Below are positions 45,895-56,260 of a stretch of 64,000 nt of DNA, piece by piece (position 1 is the stretch's first letter; each line of letters opens with the position of its first letter). Below the pieces are notes generated by a model. That model had not been told where the DNA came from, made no database searches, and was given only the letters and a program-made list of their open reading frames with translations. The stretch comes from Blastobasis lacticolella (Eukaryota > Arthropoda > Insecta > Lepidoptera > Blastobasidae): positions 15,516,001-15,580,000 of the forward strand of contig LR990060.1 in the NCBI GenBank assembly GCA_905147135.1, read 5' to 3'. The translations under genes and the position numbers were made by a program.

Positions 45895-46015
45895 TTTTTA
45901 TTTATTTGTTTAAACTATTTATTGTACACAAGATACTGAAAATGCAAATGACAGAGGTATAGAGTACACAACAGGCGTACTTATTTCTGTACTTATTCAG
46001 AGATGGTGATATATT
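45895..46015 (-). mobile_element. 3' end of the 58-kb LINE family
   Basis: Matches the 58070-58150 part of the 3' UTR (TTATTGTACACA, GCACAACAGGCG-like segments), same orientation; no coding part left. Confidence 0.6.
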
Positions 46016-46693
46016 TTAATTATTCGGAATAATAATCAAAGATCGGGATGCTAGGAAGACGGAACCCTTCATACGCAAGTCAAACTAAAACTTCATCAGT
46101 TTTTTTTCCTGTCATAACTACTTTCCATTAGCCCAATCTCGGCGTCGACTCATAATAGCATCTTGGTTTATTTTTAAAAGATCAATATTTAATAGAAGTT
46201 TTAATATAATTTAGACTCTATATTGTGTTTAATACGATGGTAAGGTTAGGATTGGTGCCGGTAGCGTTCTTGCTGGGATAACATGTGTCTATTGTAAGTC
46301 ATTCAGTTTGATCTGATATATAATACTAGAAGGCTTCTGACACAGGTATGCATAGCTAATAAAAGGTCTCAACTATGTTTAAATTAAATAAATAAAGATA
46401 AAGATACACAGAAACAGTTTAAAGAGAAGAAAGTGGAAAACACATGTGTGATCCTGTGCGAGTCGCTTGTGTGTATAATACCTATAAGTAGTGTAAGTGG
46501 AAGTGATCGGCGACCGGTCGGGCGTTCCAGCTATCGCTGGAGTGACGAAGTGGAACGAGACTGGTTGGAACTCCGAGCTTACTATTGACAGGACAGGACA
46601 GAGTGGAATGGAATATTTTAGTGTTGGAGGCCAAGACTCATTTTGGGTCGTTACGTCAACATAGTAAGTAAGTGTAAGCGAAAGAACTAGTAC

Positions 46694-46912
46694 ATGATGA
46701 AACCTGCACATTTAGGCGACTGAATGTGTAACCTTGATCCAATCTGGTCAGGTTCCCCTGTTCTTTTTTACAGGGTCACGGATGTCAGACGGCAGTCTCA
46801 ACCGTGATTACCTGATCTTCCAAATTTTGGAACATGGTCAAGGCCTGGGGTCCCCCAGGCCCTCGCGAGGATACAACCGGGATACTGACGCCACGATAAT
46901 AATTATCATCAT
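46694..46912 (+). mobile_element. SINE-A, 5'-truncated
   Basis: Begins TGATGAAACCTGCAC; contains a local 9-bp inverted repeat GGCCTGGGG/CCCCAGGCC where the RTE-like tail begins. Confidence 0.82.
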
Positions 46913-46919
46913 CTTTATA

Positions 46920-47162
46920 CCGTCTGTACAACGGAGAAAGTTAAGAAGAACTGTGTAACTTGGTGCCACCGTCACTTTTCCGCCACCGCACCCTCCGAAG
47001 ATAGGATAGATTTCATCCACACCGTCTAGATACCTGGCATCCAACTAACGTACGGGCATCGCGAGCCTTCTTGCCGCGCACGTGCAGTATATCTAGCGAG
47101 CTCCGTCCCGAAAGGTTTCCTTTACATTATAACATGGGGTTCCTCAAGAGGCCTTTGAGGTA
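46920..47162 (+). mobile_element. Jockey-like LINE C-terminal fragment, copy 1
   Basis: Frame reads LYNGES, EELCNLVPPSLFRHRT, DRFHPHRLDTWHP, SRAFLPRTC and FPLHYNMGFLKR, with internal stops. Paralogous to 47513-47757 and abutting a LINE-L end at 47163. Confidence 0.82.
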
Positions 47163-47290
47163 TTTTTTTATGTCATACGGTAGGCAAACAGGCAAGTGGG
47201 CCACCCGATGGAAAGTGGTCACCACTGCCTATAGACATTAGCAACACCGAGACTATCGCCAATGCATTGCCCACCTCTATAACACGTTAC
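47163..47290 (-). mobile_element. LINE-L 3' end
   Basis: TTTTTTTATGTCATACGGTAG and GATGGAAAGTGGTCACC as in the 19.9-kb copy; it abuts a plus-strand LINE fragment at 47162. Confidence 0.75.
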
Positions 47291-47316
47291 TCTGGCAGCA
47301 AAAAGGCAAATATCCC

Positions 47317-47507
47317 TCCACTGCCAAAGCCACGGTTCCCCGAATTCCCACCCCATGGAGCTCTGGAAACCTTACTCACCGGCAGAAACACAATACTATT
47401 TAAAAGAGTATTGTTTAGCTGCGGTATTCTGTAAGGTGGAGGTACTTCCCCAGTCGGGCGGCTCCAATTCGAACGGGATACCCCGCTATGCCCTACCTCT
47501 CTTCAAT
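47317..47507 (-). repeat. LINE 3' UTR-type repeat, copy 2
   Basis: Partner of 19157-19348, differing at roughly a dozen positions; sits between two copies of a Jockey-like LINE fragment. Confidence 0.75.
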
Positions 47508-47757
47508 ATCATGAGATAGATTTCATCCACACAATCTAGATGCCTGGCATCCAGCTAAAGAACGAACATCGCGAGCCTTCTTACCGCGCACGTGCAAAAT
47601 GTGGAAATCTTTCCTTTGCATTATAACATGGGGTTCCTCATAAGGCATGTCAACAGGTTCCTCAAGGCCGCCAGCATCCGCTCCCGATGACGGTAACCGC
47701 TTTCCATCAGGTGTGCCGTCCGTCGGTGTGCCTCCCTAGTCATTACAAAAAATCATC
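47505..47757 (+). mobile_element. Jockey-like LINE C-terminal fragment, copy 2, with 3' UTR
   Basis: Repeats the HPHNLDAWHP and SRAFLPRTC coding segment of copy 1, carries a deletion at the LWNELP position, and runs into a 3' UTR ending in the GTGCCTCCCTAGTCATTAC segment (also seen near 17145). Confidence 0.8.
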
Positions 47758-47764
47758 ATCATCC

Positions 47765-47890
47765 TCATCATCATTATATCAGCCGAAAGACGCCCACAGC
47801 TAAGCATAGGCCTCCCCCCAGAGATCTCCACAAAGGTCGGTCCTGTGCCTTCCGTATCTAACTGGTACCAGAGATCTTGCGAAAAATAAG
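47765..47890 (-). mobile_element. RTE-B LINE 3' end
   Basis: Reverse complement of the 110-290 tail: GGAAGGCACAGGACC and GGAGATCTCTGG segments, with the ATG-repeat tail as ATCATC on the plus strand. Confidence 0.75.
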
Positions 47891-48461
47891 CGCCAAGACC
47901 CAATTCTCAAACGTTCCAACTTCCAATCAACTTCCAATGCCACTATCGCCTTCTTGCTAACAATCCATTACATTCATAATCGCCGGATATTGCACGTCAA
48001 CACTCAACTCCTACTCAGCCCTAATTCACTTAAATTACACTCGAATCATATTTAAGTTACACTTAACTTGTATCACAATCCGAAAGTTACAGCAATTGTA
48101 TCTCGGGAACCAATTCATGCATTAGCAGTCGCATTGATCAATGATCTAGAGATCTATAGATCGACGGATCGATATATCGTGCGTCCGGTTGGGCAACGTG
48201 TAACAGCAAGTAATTGCTATGATTGTATCAATTAGCTGCTTGTTTTCGGTTCTGTTTTTATTTTTGGCTTCAGCGAAGCACTTAAGTGGTGCGTGGTTAA
48301 AAACGCCAAGTTCTAGAAACGGGCTTTGGCTTCGCAAAAAGTTGCTATAAACTTGTTAATACATAACTCTTAGTGACTTTGACGTTTCTAATTGCTATCG
48401 TCAAACGTCATAACGTGTGCTAGTGTCTCAATAATTATTAATTTGTTTACTAAAACTATTA

Positions 48462-48565
48462 TCTATCAGTTATCTAGCACCCATAGCACAAGCTTTGCTT
48501 AGTTTGGGGCTAGATGGCGCTGTGTGAATTTGTCCACGAATATTTATTATATTTATTTATATTAT
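48462..48565 (+). mobile_element. SINE-B, 3' part
   Basis: From ATCAGTTATCTAGCACCC to GCTGTGTGAATTTGTCC, then ATTT-rich sequence. Confidence 0.82.
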
Positions 48566-48959
48566 TATACTAATTTAAGACCTCTTTTGATGCTGTTTAA
48601 ATAATATTTCTGTTCTACCTAGGCCTGGTAAGAAATATGAAAACAGCAAAAGACCAACAACGATTGAAGATATTGAAGGAGGCACCCTAGAGATTGAAAA
48701 TTTTGCTGAGAAGAAGAAGAAGGTGACTTAGGCCTAACTTACTGTATCATATATTTAAAGTTCTGCGCACACACGTAATTTTAAACACAATGTATGGTAC
48801 CCTAACAATTCGTTTGGCGTGACTTTAGGTAATGACGTGTTCTTAATACACTTATTAGAACTATTGATAGGTAATTTGTATGTTGTATAATGGGTGCCGA
48901 ATTAGTTTTATATGACTTTAATAATAACAATTTTTAAAACAAAATGTTATACACAGTTA

Positions 48960-49000
48960 TAAGTACAATAAATAATTTCCGATTCTGATTCTGAATGCAT
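48960..49000 (+). mobile_element. LINE tail remnant (GATTCT repeat)
   Basis: GTACAATAAATAATTTCCGATTCTGATTCTG resembles the end at 16566-16590 (AATAAATGATTTCTGATTTC); probable LINE 3' termini with short tail repeats, no coding part. Confidence 0.4.
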
Positions 49001-49161
49001 AAAAATATGTTGTACAATTATAACTATTTTCAAGTTACAATCTTAGTTAAAATATATGCCAGCATGAAATTATTGCCCTGTAACATGAATTGTAGGTACA
49101 TGAACACCTAAATTGACAAAATTTTAAACGACGGCAAATCTCAAATTCTCGAACATGGTAA

Positions 49162-49385
49162 TCTAAGCGTCAATATTCCGGTTACACTCCCGCGCTCGAA
49201 AGCCCGGGGTCCGCCTTGACCAAATCCTGGATTTGGCAGATCAAGTAATTACAGTAGAGCGACCGCCATCTCACCTCCGGGACTCGGGTGGGATCATCGT
49301 TATCGCGGTGTCTTTCCCGCAAGAGCAAGTTAGTGTTGTACCTACGTAACTCAGAAAAAAGTCATTGGTACATGGCGGCATTGAG
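49162..49385 (-). mobile_element. SINE-A, internally deleted
   Basis: Tail and central body are kept; about 50 bases around the CACATTCAGGCGACTG segment are lost. Confidence 0.78.
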
Positions 49386-49445
49386 TAGTAGCTAAAATGT
49401 ATTTATGTCAGTATTTTACATTCTGAATTTAAATGACAGTTCTTA

Positions 49446-49660
49446 TAAAATATGCTTCGATAAATTCAGACAGCGCCATTTATCCCGAAAGTAAGGAAAG
49501 CTTGTGTTATAGGTGTCAGATAACTGATAAACTACTTACTTATATCCTTTATTTTTAACACATATTTATTATACACATCCAGACCTGTAACAGAAATGAA
49601 AATTCTGCTGGGAATCGGCCCCGTAACCTCTGTGTACCAACTGAACCACAGAGGTCGTCA
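49446..49660 (-). mobile_element. SINE-B, full length, minus strand
   Basis: Head at the high end (GGTTCAGTTGGTACACAG, then GGGCCGATTCCC), body with TCTGTTACAGGTCTGGATG, 3' end at 49446. Confidence 0.85.
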
Positions 49661-50744
49661 AAATTCTCATGAATGATTAGATATACCAGGGCATTTACCG
49701 TAACTCGACGACCCTGTGCCTCTTTTACGTGAAGTTAGAAATTATAGTTTGGGTAAATATAAATGATGTAACATAAACGCTACATGAGCACCTAAATTCC
49801 TAAATATTAAACGACGCCCAAAACAAATTCCGAGCTGCTAATTTACGTGTAAATTGCATTACACTAAAATTTAACCCTTTCCTCGCCGCCGGGTCAAGCT
49901 AACCCAATTTCGCTGGCTTCGCCAACTCATACAACATGCATGGGCATGTAACGGCATAGCCACAGTGGGTAGGTACTGTAGAAGAGCATGCCATCAATGA
50001 TGATAATAGAAGGTAACACGTTTTAGTCCGTCTTTTTTTTTATAATTTGTTTGTATTTATTTATTACCCTACATGACTAAAGTACATGAAAAAATATTTT
50101 AAAATATTACACAAGTACTGAAATAAAAATATAAAGGAATATTTATTTCTTTATATTTTTATAAAAAATGGGCCAAAATTATGCCAATATTTATATTATT
50201 ACCAAGCGATTTATAAATCAATATACTTTTCATAATCTTAATCAAATTTTTTTTTTTCTTACAGAATTTTTTTTTTATTGATATGTTTAGACTCACATCG
50301 AAAAGTTTTTGAATTTGATTCTAAAGGACATTTATATATAGCCTCATTTTAATATCCTGTGTCATACTAAGTATGAGAAATAAATAAATAAAATTGCTAG
50401 CATTGTGATCCGGTTTGAAGGATACGGTAGCAAATGTAATTACGATCATGAGGCAGGTCAGTTTATCAGCTTAGTCCTCAAGGTGACAACGCACCTGGCG
50501 TTGAGTATTCTTGTTTCATACCTAAGCACGAATCGTAGATGTGTCGCATCAAGATGGTTCAATTGGCCGTTTGGTTCTACAGCATGATTAATAAATTATT
50601 CAATTGATCAAAACTCCAAATTTAAAAGTAATGTCTAATGTAATGAATAACTTTGAAAGAAACAACAATGCTCCGAGTTTTCTCCGAGCTAATTCATGCA
50701 TTACCACAACACTCATCATGGTTTGCTTGTCCTTATCCCATTCA

Positions 50745-50985
50745 TTAGGTGTCGGCATAGTTTGTTTTCTTTTTCCATTCATCTCTATTCACTGTCATAT
50801 CCACGCTCACCTCTTGCTTACTGATATCCCTCATCACACAATCCACCCATCTTTTCTTTGGTCTTCCTATTCCTGCGTATCCATCCACATTCATATTCAA
50901 TACCCTTTTTTGACATGATATTCTTCTCGCCGCATAATATGGCCAAACCAGGACAGGCGGCTACTTTGCATCGAGCTCTATTATG
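50745..50985 (-). mobile_element. RTE-C LINE ORF2 C-terminal fragment
   Basis: Minus-strand frame reads SRLSWFGHIMRREEYHVKK, GRPKKRWVDCVMRDISKQEV, DMTVNRDEWKKKTNYADT. WFGHIMRR and GRPKKRW identify the C-terminus of an RTE-type ORF2. Wording differs from RTE-A and RTE-B, so it is a third lineage. Confidence 0.85.
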
Positions 50986-50989
50986 GGTC

Positions 50990-51173
50990 AGTCTGAAAAC
51001 CAGCGCTGTGTTTGGCTGCTGCCATTCATAGCATTAAGCTGAGGCTGGTCCAATTTGGTCCGAGGACGCATCGCCCTGCTTTCCTAATATGTATTTATTA
51101 TGTTAGTTTTAAGTATTTGAATGTGTTATTGGACCAAATAAAGTTACGTCTATGTCTATGTCTATGTCTATGA
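50990..51173 (+). mobile_element. LINE 3' UTR with TCTATG tail
   Basis: Ends GGACCAAATAAAGTTACG followed by four TCTATG units (51149-51172), the microsatellite-type tail some LINEs make. Confidence 0.65.
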
Positions 51174-51767
51174 ATCTTGTCACCGATTGGGGCCACTTTC
51201 AGGCTTCCTCTTATGTTTTCGTTCCGTACTCCCACACATTCATCTTAAAATCCTCATCTCACTTGCATGCAATCGTCTTTACCACAACACTATCCTAACA
51301 TAATCGACTAAAACAACAATAATAGTTTGCATTAGGTTTTAATTCGCTTAAGTAAGTTCAGCGTTGTTACAATGCGCGAAGCTCCGCAAACTTAATGTCG
51401 TTCGTGAGACGTTACTTTCAAAGTTCATGAATTTGGCGTTCCATTCAATTGAATAATTGTTTAACAAGCTAGCCAATTAAATAACCGGCTAATTTGACTA
51501 CCCGGTGGCGACAGATACACACGTCACAAACCTTGCGAATATCAAACATCTGCCGATTCTGCTTTCCAAGTAGTTTCTGGTAGTAGGTCTACTTTCGTCA
51601 TTACTACCTACTAGCTACCCACCCCGGCTTAGCACGGGTAGTAACCATAACAAATTATACACCGAAACCTACTACTATCTATTGGTGAAAACCGCATGGA
51701 AATCCGTTCAGTAGTTTTTGAGGTTATCGCGAACAGACAACCTTGGGACTTTATCTTATAAATAAAT

Positions 51768-51825
51768 AAATATGCTTCTATAAACAGCGCCATTTAGCCC
51801 CAAAGTAAGTAAGTAAAACTAAGTA
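51768..51825 (-). mobile_element. SINE-B, 3' remnant
   Basis: CAGCGCCATTTAGCCCCAAAG on the plus strand is the SINE-B 3' body in reverse. Confidence 0.65.
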
Positions 51826-51858
51826 AACCGGGTCATTAACGCCAAGATGATGATAATT
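51826..51858 (+). mobile_element. SINE-A/RTE-A tail remnant
   Basis: Only GGGTCATTAACGCCAAGATG and an ATG repeat remain; abuts a SINE-B remnant. Confidence 0.55.
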
Positions 51859-52059
51859 TTTTTTATAATCGCTATGATTTCGGCGATTTCATTAGGTTTC
51901 TATTTAAACATTTTGGTAGAAGCAAAAGTATGTATTAATAGAGCTTATAATACTTGTTCTCTTTTACAAGCTTTTATGTAACTTGCAATATTTGTATTGT
52001 ATGTTCGGGACAATACTTGCAAGTCTAATTTGACTCACTTTCCGGCGTTTAATTGAACT

Positions 52060-52215
52060 GAAATTTGATATACTTATGTAGCTTGGATGACTATGCATTA
52101 ATATGGCAACATGGAGCTGGTGGTTATAGGAACTAATGCACGCAACAAGACAACTTTATCCTGTTTGGGCTCTTTGGAATAGTCTTGATGAGTACTATTG
52201 AGTACTAAACCTCTA
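52060..52215 (+). repeat. Dispersed repeat H
   Basis: GTAGCTTGGATGACTATGCA, GGAGCTGGTGGTTATAGGAA, GTTTGGGCTCTTTGGAAT; no coding capacity. Confidence 0.65.
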
Positions 52216-52269
52216 TCATATTCAATCAAAAGCTGCGCGATAAAGAAAAATTGTTTTTAATTTCTGAAC

Positions 52270-52478
52270 TTATTGTTTCAAGCAAACGAGTCACCTGATG
52301 GGAATTGGTCGTCGTTGTTTATAGACATTAGCAACGCCGATGCGTTGCTCAACTACCCAATGCCCAAAACTACTATCAGAGGTCTCTTCAGAAGCGGGCA
52401 ATGCATTGGTGACTCCCCTGGTGTTTCCATTAGGTGGCCCGCTAGCCTGTTTTTCTGCCGTATAACATAAAAAAAACT
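52270..52478. mobile_element. Two LINE-L 3' ends in inverted arrangement
   Basis: 52275-52360 has the usual minus orientation (ACCTGATGGGAATTGGTC); 52378-52478 is the opposite orientation, ending GCCGTATAACATAAAAAAAA. Between them lie only about 20 bases. Confidence 0.75.
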
Positions 52479-52749
52479 ATTCCACTGCTTTAACTTTGTA
52501 CTGTGGCCTTCCACGACAAGCTAATGTCACTGTTTACTAAGCTAGTACGAGCATGTCGCATTGTCGCTTATAATGAGCGCATGCTAGAGTAGAGCTGTTT
52601 GTTTCATGTCACTTTAGTTGTGTTGGGGTGATATTGTTAGGAAATTATATTTGCACTGTTAATATGGTGGTCGGTGTTTATTACACTGAAACACACAAGG
52701 CAAGAGACGGATAGAAGGCGTTAGGTATATGAAAACTAAAAATAATAAT

Positions 52750-52962
52750 AATTCCGGTTGTGCTCTCGTGCGCCAGAACGCGAGGTCCGCCTTGACCAGG
52801 GTTTGCCAGATCAGGTAATTACAGTGGTGAGATTGCTCTCTGACCTCCGTAACCCTGTTAAAAGGGGAACCTGTCCAGATTGGATCATGGTTACACATTC
52901 AGTCGCCTTACCGCGCAGGTTTCATCACATTGTTTTCCTTCACTTGAAACGAGTCATTGGAA
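52750..52962 (-). mobile_element. SINE-A, head missing
   Basis: Central body is clear (CAGATCAGGTAATTACAGTG on the plus strand); extreme tail and tRNA head are absent. Confidence 0.8.
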
Positions 52963-53002
52963 TTTTAAGCTATCGAAATTAATAAGATTATTTATCATTT
53001 TT

Positions 53003-53170
53003 AACCCCCGTGTCCCGCCGTAAAAAGAGGGGTGTTACAAGTTTGTCGTGTGTATCTGCGTATCTGTCTACATCATTCCTAGCTCCCGAACGAATGGATT
53101 GATATCGATGCGGTTTTCTTTATTTGTAAGCCAGTTTAACCGAGTTGGTTTTTATATTTGTTTCCTTAAA
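53003..53170. repeat. Dispersed repeat F, opposite orientation
   Basis: ACCCCCGTGTCCCGCCG, GGGGTGTTACAAGTTTG, CTCCCGAACGAATGG and GATGCGGTTTTCTTTA. Confidence 0.65.
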
Positions 53171-53854
53171 ATCGCTTCGGTGGGAAATATATGAGTAGTA
53201 ACGATATTTGCTAGAGAATAATAATGATATTTTAAGATAATTATAATGATACTTACTTATGACAATACAATATTATGCAACATTAAATTATTGAACATAA
53301 AATAATAGAATTTCGAGAATTTATACATGTAGTTCCGATAAATAGCAATTTTAAATTTTTGTAGCAAAAAACGTTACTACTAACCCTACTACAACGAACA
53401 CAAGAACAATGTTTTTCCCTTATATTAGATAGAAAAGTGTTATTTTACACATTCTTAGGGTTATTCTAACTTAGCGAATTATCTATGTTAAATTAAAACT
53501 ATTGTTATTTATTTTTCTTATGGCTTTTGAGTACTACTTAATTTTTTTAAATTACAATTTACATTTTACTATTCGTTTTTAGGCTAGATTATTACTTCAA
53601 CGCTCTACTTACTGGATAGGTCTACCATAAATTAAGAAAAATAAATGGATAACCGACACCTAGTTAACACCTATTACAAATATAGAAAAGCTACTTAATA
53701 GGGCCTAAGCAATATAACCTAATTATTTTCAAGCTTTTGAATATGTACTTGAATTTGTAAAAAGATTACCCACAAACGGGCATTCCAATGGCAGGAAGGC
53801 AGGCCAATTGAACAGAACATATATTACAATGTGTAAATTCGACCTCTGTCTCTT

Positions 53855-54000
53855 TTACTGAGCCTGCGAGTGTATTGCTTGATCATAATAATCTGGACGC
53901 CTTCAAGACTGGAGTGAATAGGTTGTTCCTAGATAGTCATGCTGCATATACAGCCGCAATGCCGCAGCTCAGATGGTGGTCAATAGCCTAGCTAACCCAA
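53855..54000 (+). mobile_element. LINE-J 3' end, decayed
   Basis: Reads CCTGCGAGTGTATTGCTTGATC and continues to the CAGATGGTGGTCAA motif; the most diverged of the five LINE-J copies. Confidence 0.7.
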
Positions 54001-55771
54001 AATAAAAATAAATAATTACGTGCTTTCATTGGACCTAAAAAGTTTTCTCTAATCCATTCAAATATTTTCTATTGACATTAACAAAAAAAAATCTTTTTCT
54101 AGGTAGGCAATTGCAACGTTACAAATTGCTTGACGCCAACTCCATCTTAACATTATCAAGTAATAACTGTACCATTAACGCACACGCAAAATATATGCAC
54201 AATTACGCATTAACACAGCATATAAAGTGCGATAAGTAGGCATATAATAATGCAGTACATAACATAATGGTAACACTGCCGTCGGGCGGTACAGTGGGCG
54301 TGCCGCCGGCGCGCGATTCGTCTAGAGTCACTTGAATGGCGATTTTGCACTCACTTTGATCACTTGGCTAATATTATTTTGATGATTTAGGCCAGGCGTG
54401 GTTCTTTGTCATAAATGTATATTTAGTGTTATCTATAATTAATTTATTGTGTAAATTTTTATTCCGGATTGTCGTCTATTTCGTTGTTGTATTTGTTAGA
54501 ATTTTTTATTTTTAGATGTAATTAATAAAGCAATTGTTATACAAATTATAATCAAAACTGTTTTTTACAAAAGGCTCGTCCATAGCCGTTGGTTGATGCA
54601 TCAGAGACGGATATATACTCATCCAGGCTTTTTTAACATCTGTGCAGCAAGTACTGTCAATAAAACTTGTGTGTGGTCCTAGAATTTTGCTGGCAAAATT
54701 TTCGGTGCTCCAAACAGATTATAAAAAAGCCGAACAAGAAACATTTGAATTTTTGCGTACTCCGATTCCACTTTAATGAACTGGTAGAGAAGCCTGGGAC
54801 CATGCTCGTAAATTATCGTAGATATAAATTTATTGAAATTGTCGAAGGACTGCATCGTTAAAAGTACGTGATTTGCGGAACCAAAAGGCAGGAACTAAGT
54901 AAAAATAGGGCCATGTGTGACTTTATTTTTAGTAGTTCTTGATTTTTGATCAAGTAAAAAAGGCGGAACAGACTTCTTCAAATGGGAGCACATAGAAGAC
55001 GGGGAGTTTCATCACTTAAAATTTTGATTCATAAAACTAATCTGAATCACATACAGTATTGGATTAAACTTTGAAAACTGAGCGATGTTAATCTCTTATT
55101 ATACCTATAAATTAAGCAAAAATAATGTTTAAGGCCTAAATGAAAGTGTTTATGTAAATAATACTTTTCGGTTAATTTATGGTGGAGATAAAACAAATTT
55201 AAAAAATGTATTATACCGATTCCATATTTCACGTTGTACACGGTTGTTTTAAAATAACCGTAGTATTTTTGACTGTATTATCAATCTCTTTTTGTATGTT
55301 CACTGACATATTTTCTTATTACCTAAAAAGTGTTAAATATTTTACAAAAAGAAAAATAGAATTTCATCAATGTTTGAATTTACATTGCAAAGATAAATGG
55401 ATCGCTAAATAACCGTTAACCATATTATTTATTTTATCAATATTATTGAATTTATTGATAAATAAATTACTCTATTCTATTCTCTACAAATACTTTTCCA
55501 AGAAAATTATTTTCTTCCTTAAATAGTGATTTCGGCACAATCGCTTTTCTTTTAAGGCTCTTTTATCAAATCTTGACAATTATAGTTGAAACCAACTTCA
55601 GTAGTCATAACCCGTCAACACAATTAAACTTGAGTAAAACCCATTAAACACCCAAAAAAAACACTAATAAATTCCGCGACCAGTAAGTGTAGAATTCTAA
55701 ATAATAAATTTAAAATCCGTCGCCACAACAAACACTGTAAGTGTTAACCGGGTATTTTTGACCCTACTCAC
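54001..55771. other. First part of Rx intron 1, AT-rich
   Basis: A GC-rich patch at 54275-54345 stands out. 54780-54940 gives a weak FLYWCH-like translation on the plus strand (see findings). The rest is featureless AT-rich sequence. Confidence 0.4.
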
Positions 55772-56063
55772 CGGCGCTCTCAGCGTTAGGGCTTGACGGC
55801 TCACACTCCTCTCTTTGCCGCCTATTGAGTCCCAAAATCGCGTCGATCGTATGCCTCGGTCCTGGCGGCTGGAGTCTTTTCACAGCATCCAATTGCTGTT
55901 GATGCAAGAACATCCCCATGCGGTTGAGGGTTTCTAAGCTATGGTGGTGTGTTAGGGAGAGAGAGGCATCGTGGTGGATGCAATCGTCTGAGAGAGGGAG
56001 GGAACGCGGGCTTGCCGAATCGGCTCGCTCGGGCGAGTCGTAGCGTTCATGCGACGCGGCCAT
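55772..56063 (-). CDS. Rx: Rx (retinal homeobox) coding exon 1, octapeptide exon
   Basis: N-terminal exon of a paired-like homeodomain transcription factor acting in the nucleus; Rx/Rax proteins specify anterior brain and, in vertebrates, eye tissue. The exon encodes 97 residues plus the first base of a Gly codon. The start is the ATG at 56063: it is the first ATG after an in-frame TAG upstream, and the frame extends a few codons above it only through a GTG. Residues 71-78 read HTIDAILG, the octapeptide typical of Rx proteins; before it come a Ser/His-rich stretch and a Gln run (HQQQ). The exon ends GCGCCG followed by the donor GTGAGT (first intron base 55771). Phase 1 matches exon 2 exactly. 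Family assignment rests on the octapeptide together with the exon 2 homeodomain; either alone would be weaker. Confidence 0.88.
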
Positions 56064-56260
56064 ATCGGCCAGCGGTCCGGACACGACTGAAGGGATAAGC
56101 TAAGCGGTATACGGAGGTGGTGATGCAGCGCTGCAGCGCTGGATCGCGGTAGATGGTTTGATCGGGGTGTAAATCAGTATAAGTGAGGGTTTTAAAGCCG
56201 TTTTTCTGAATTCGGATACTATTTTCTTATAAATTGCTTAACGATGATTGTCAAAAATGA
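56064..56260 (-). promoter_or_regulatory. Rx 5' leader and possible core promoter
   Basis: Upstream of the Rx ATG the minus strand has a TATA-like ATTTATAAG (plus-strand 56229-56237), about 165 bases before the start codon, and a leader containing two overlapping CAGCGCTG palindromes near 56124-56142. The TATA call rests on sequence and position only; a further upstream non-coding first exon is possible. Confidence 0.3.

Larger units (their letters stand above)
29318..55771 (-). other. Rx intron 1 (26,454 bp)
   Basis: Bounded by donor GTGAGT at 55771-55766 and an acceptor ending CAG at 29320-29318; phase 1. It contains the complete two-ORF LINE, about nine SINE-A copies, SINE-B pieces and many LINE ends. 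The remaining low-repeat stretches (30770-31110, 43200-43440, 44820-45060) are where intronic enhancers would most likely lie. The boundaries follow from reading-frame continuity between the exons, not from transcript data. Confidence 0.85.
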
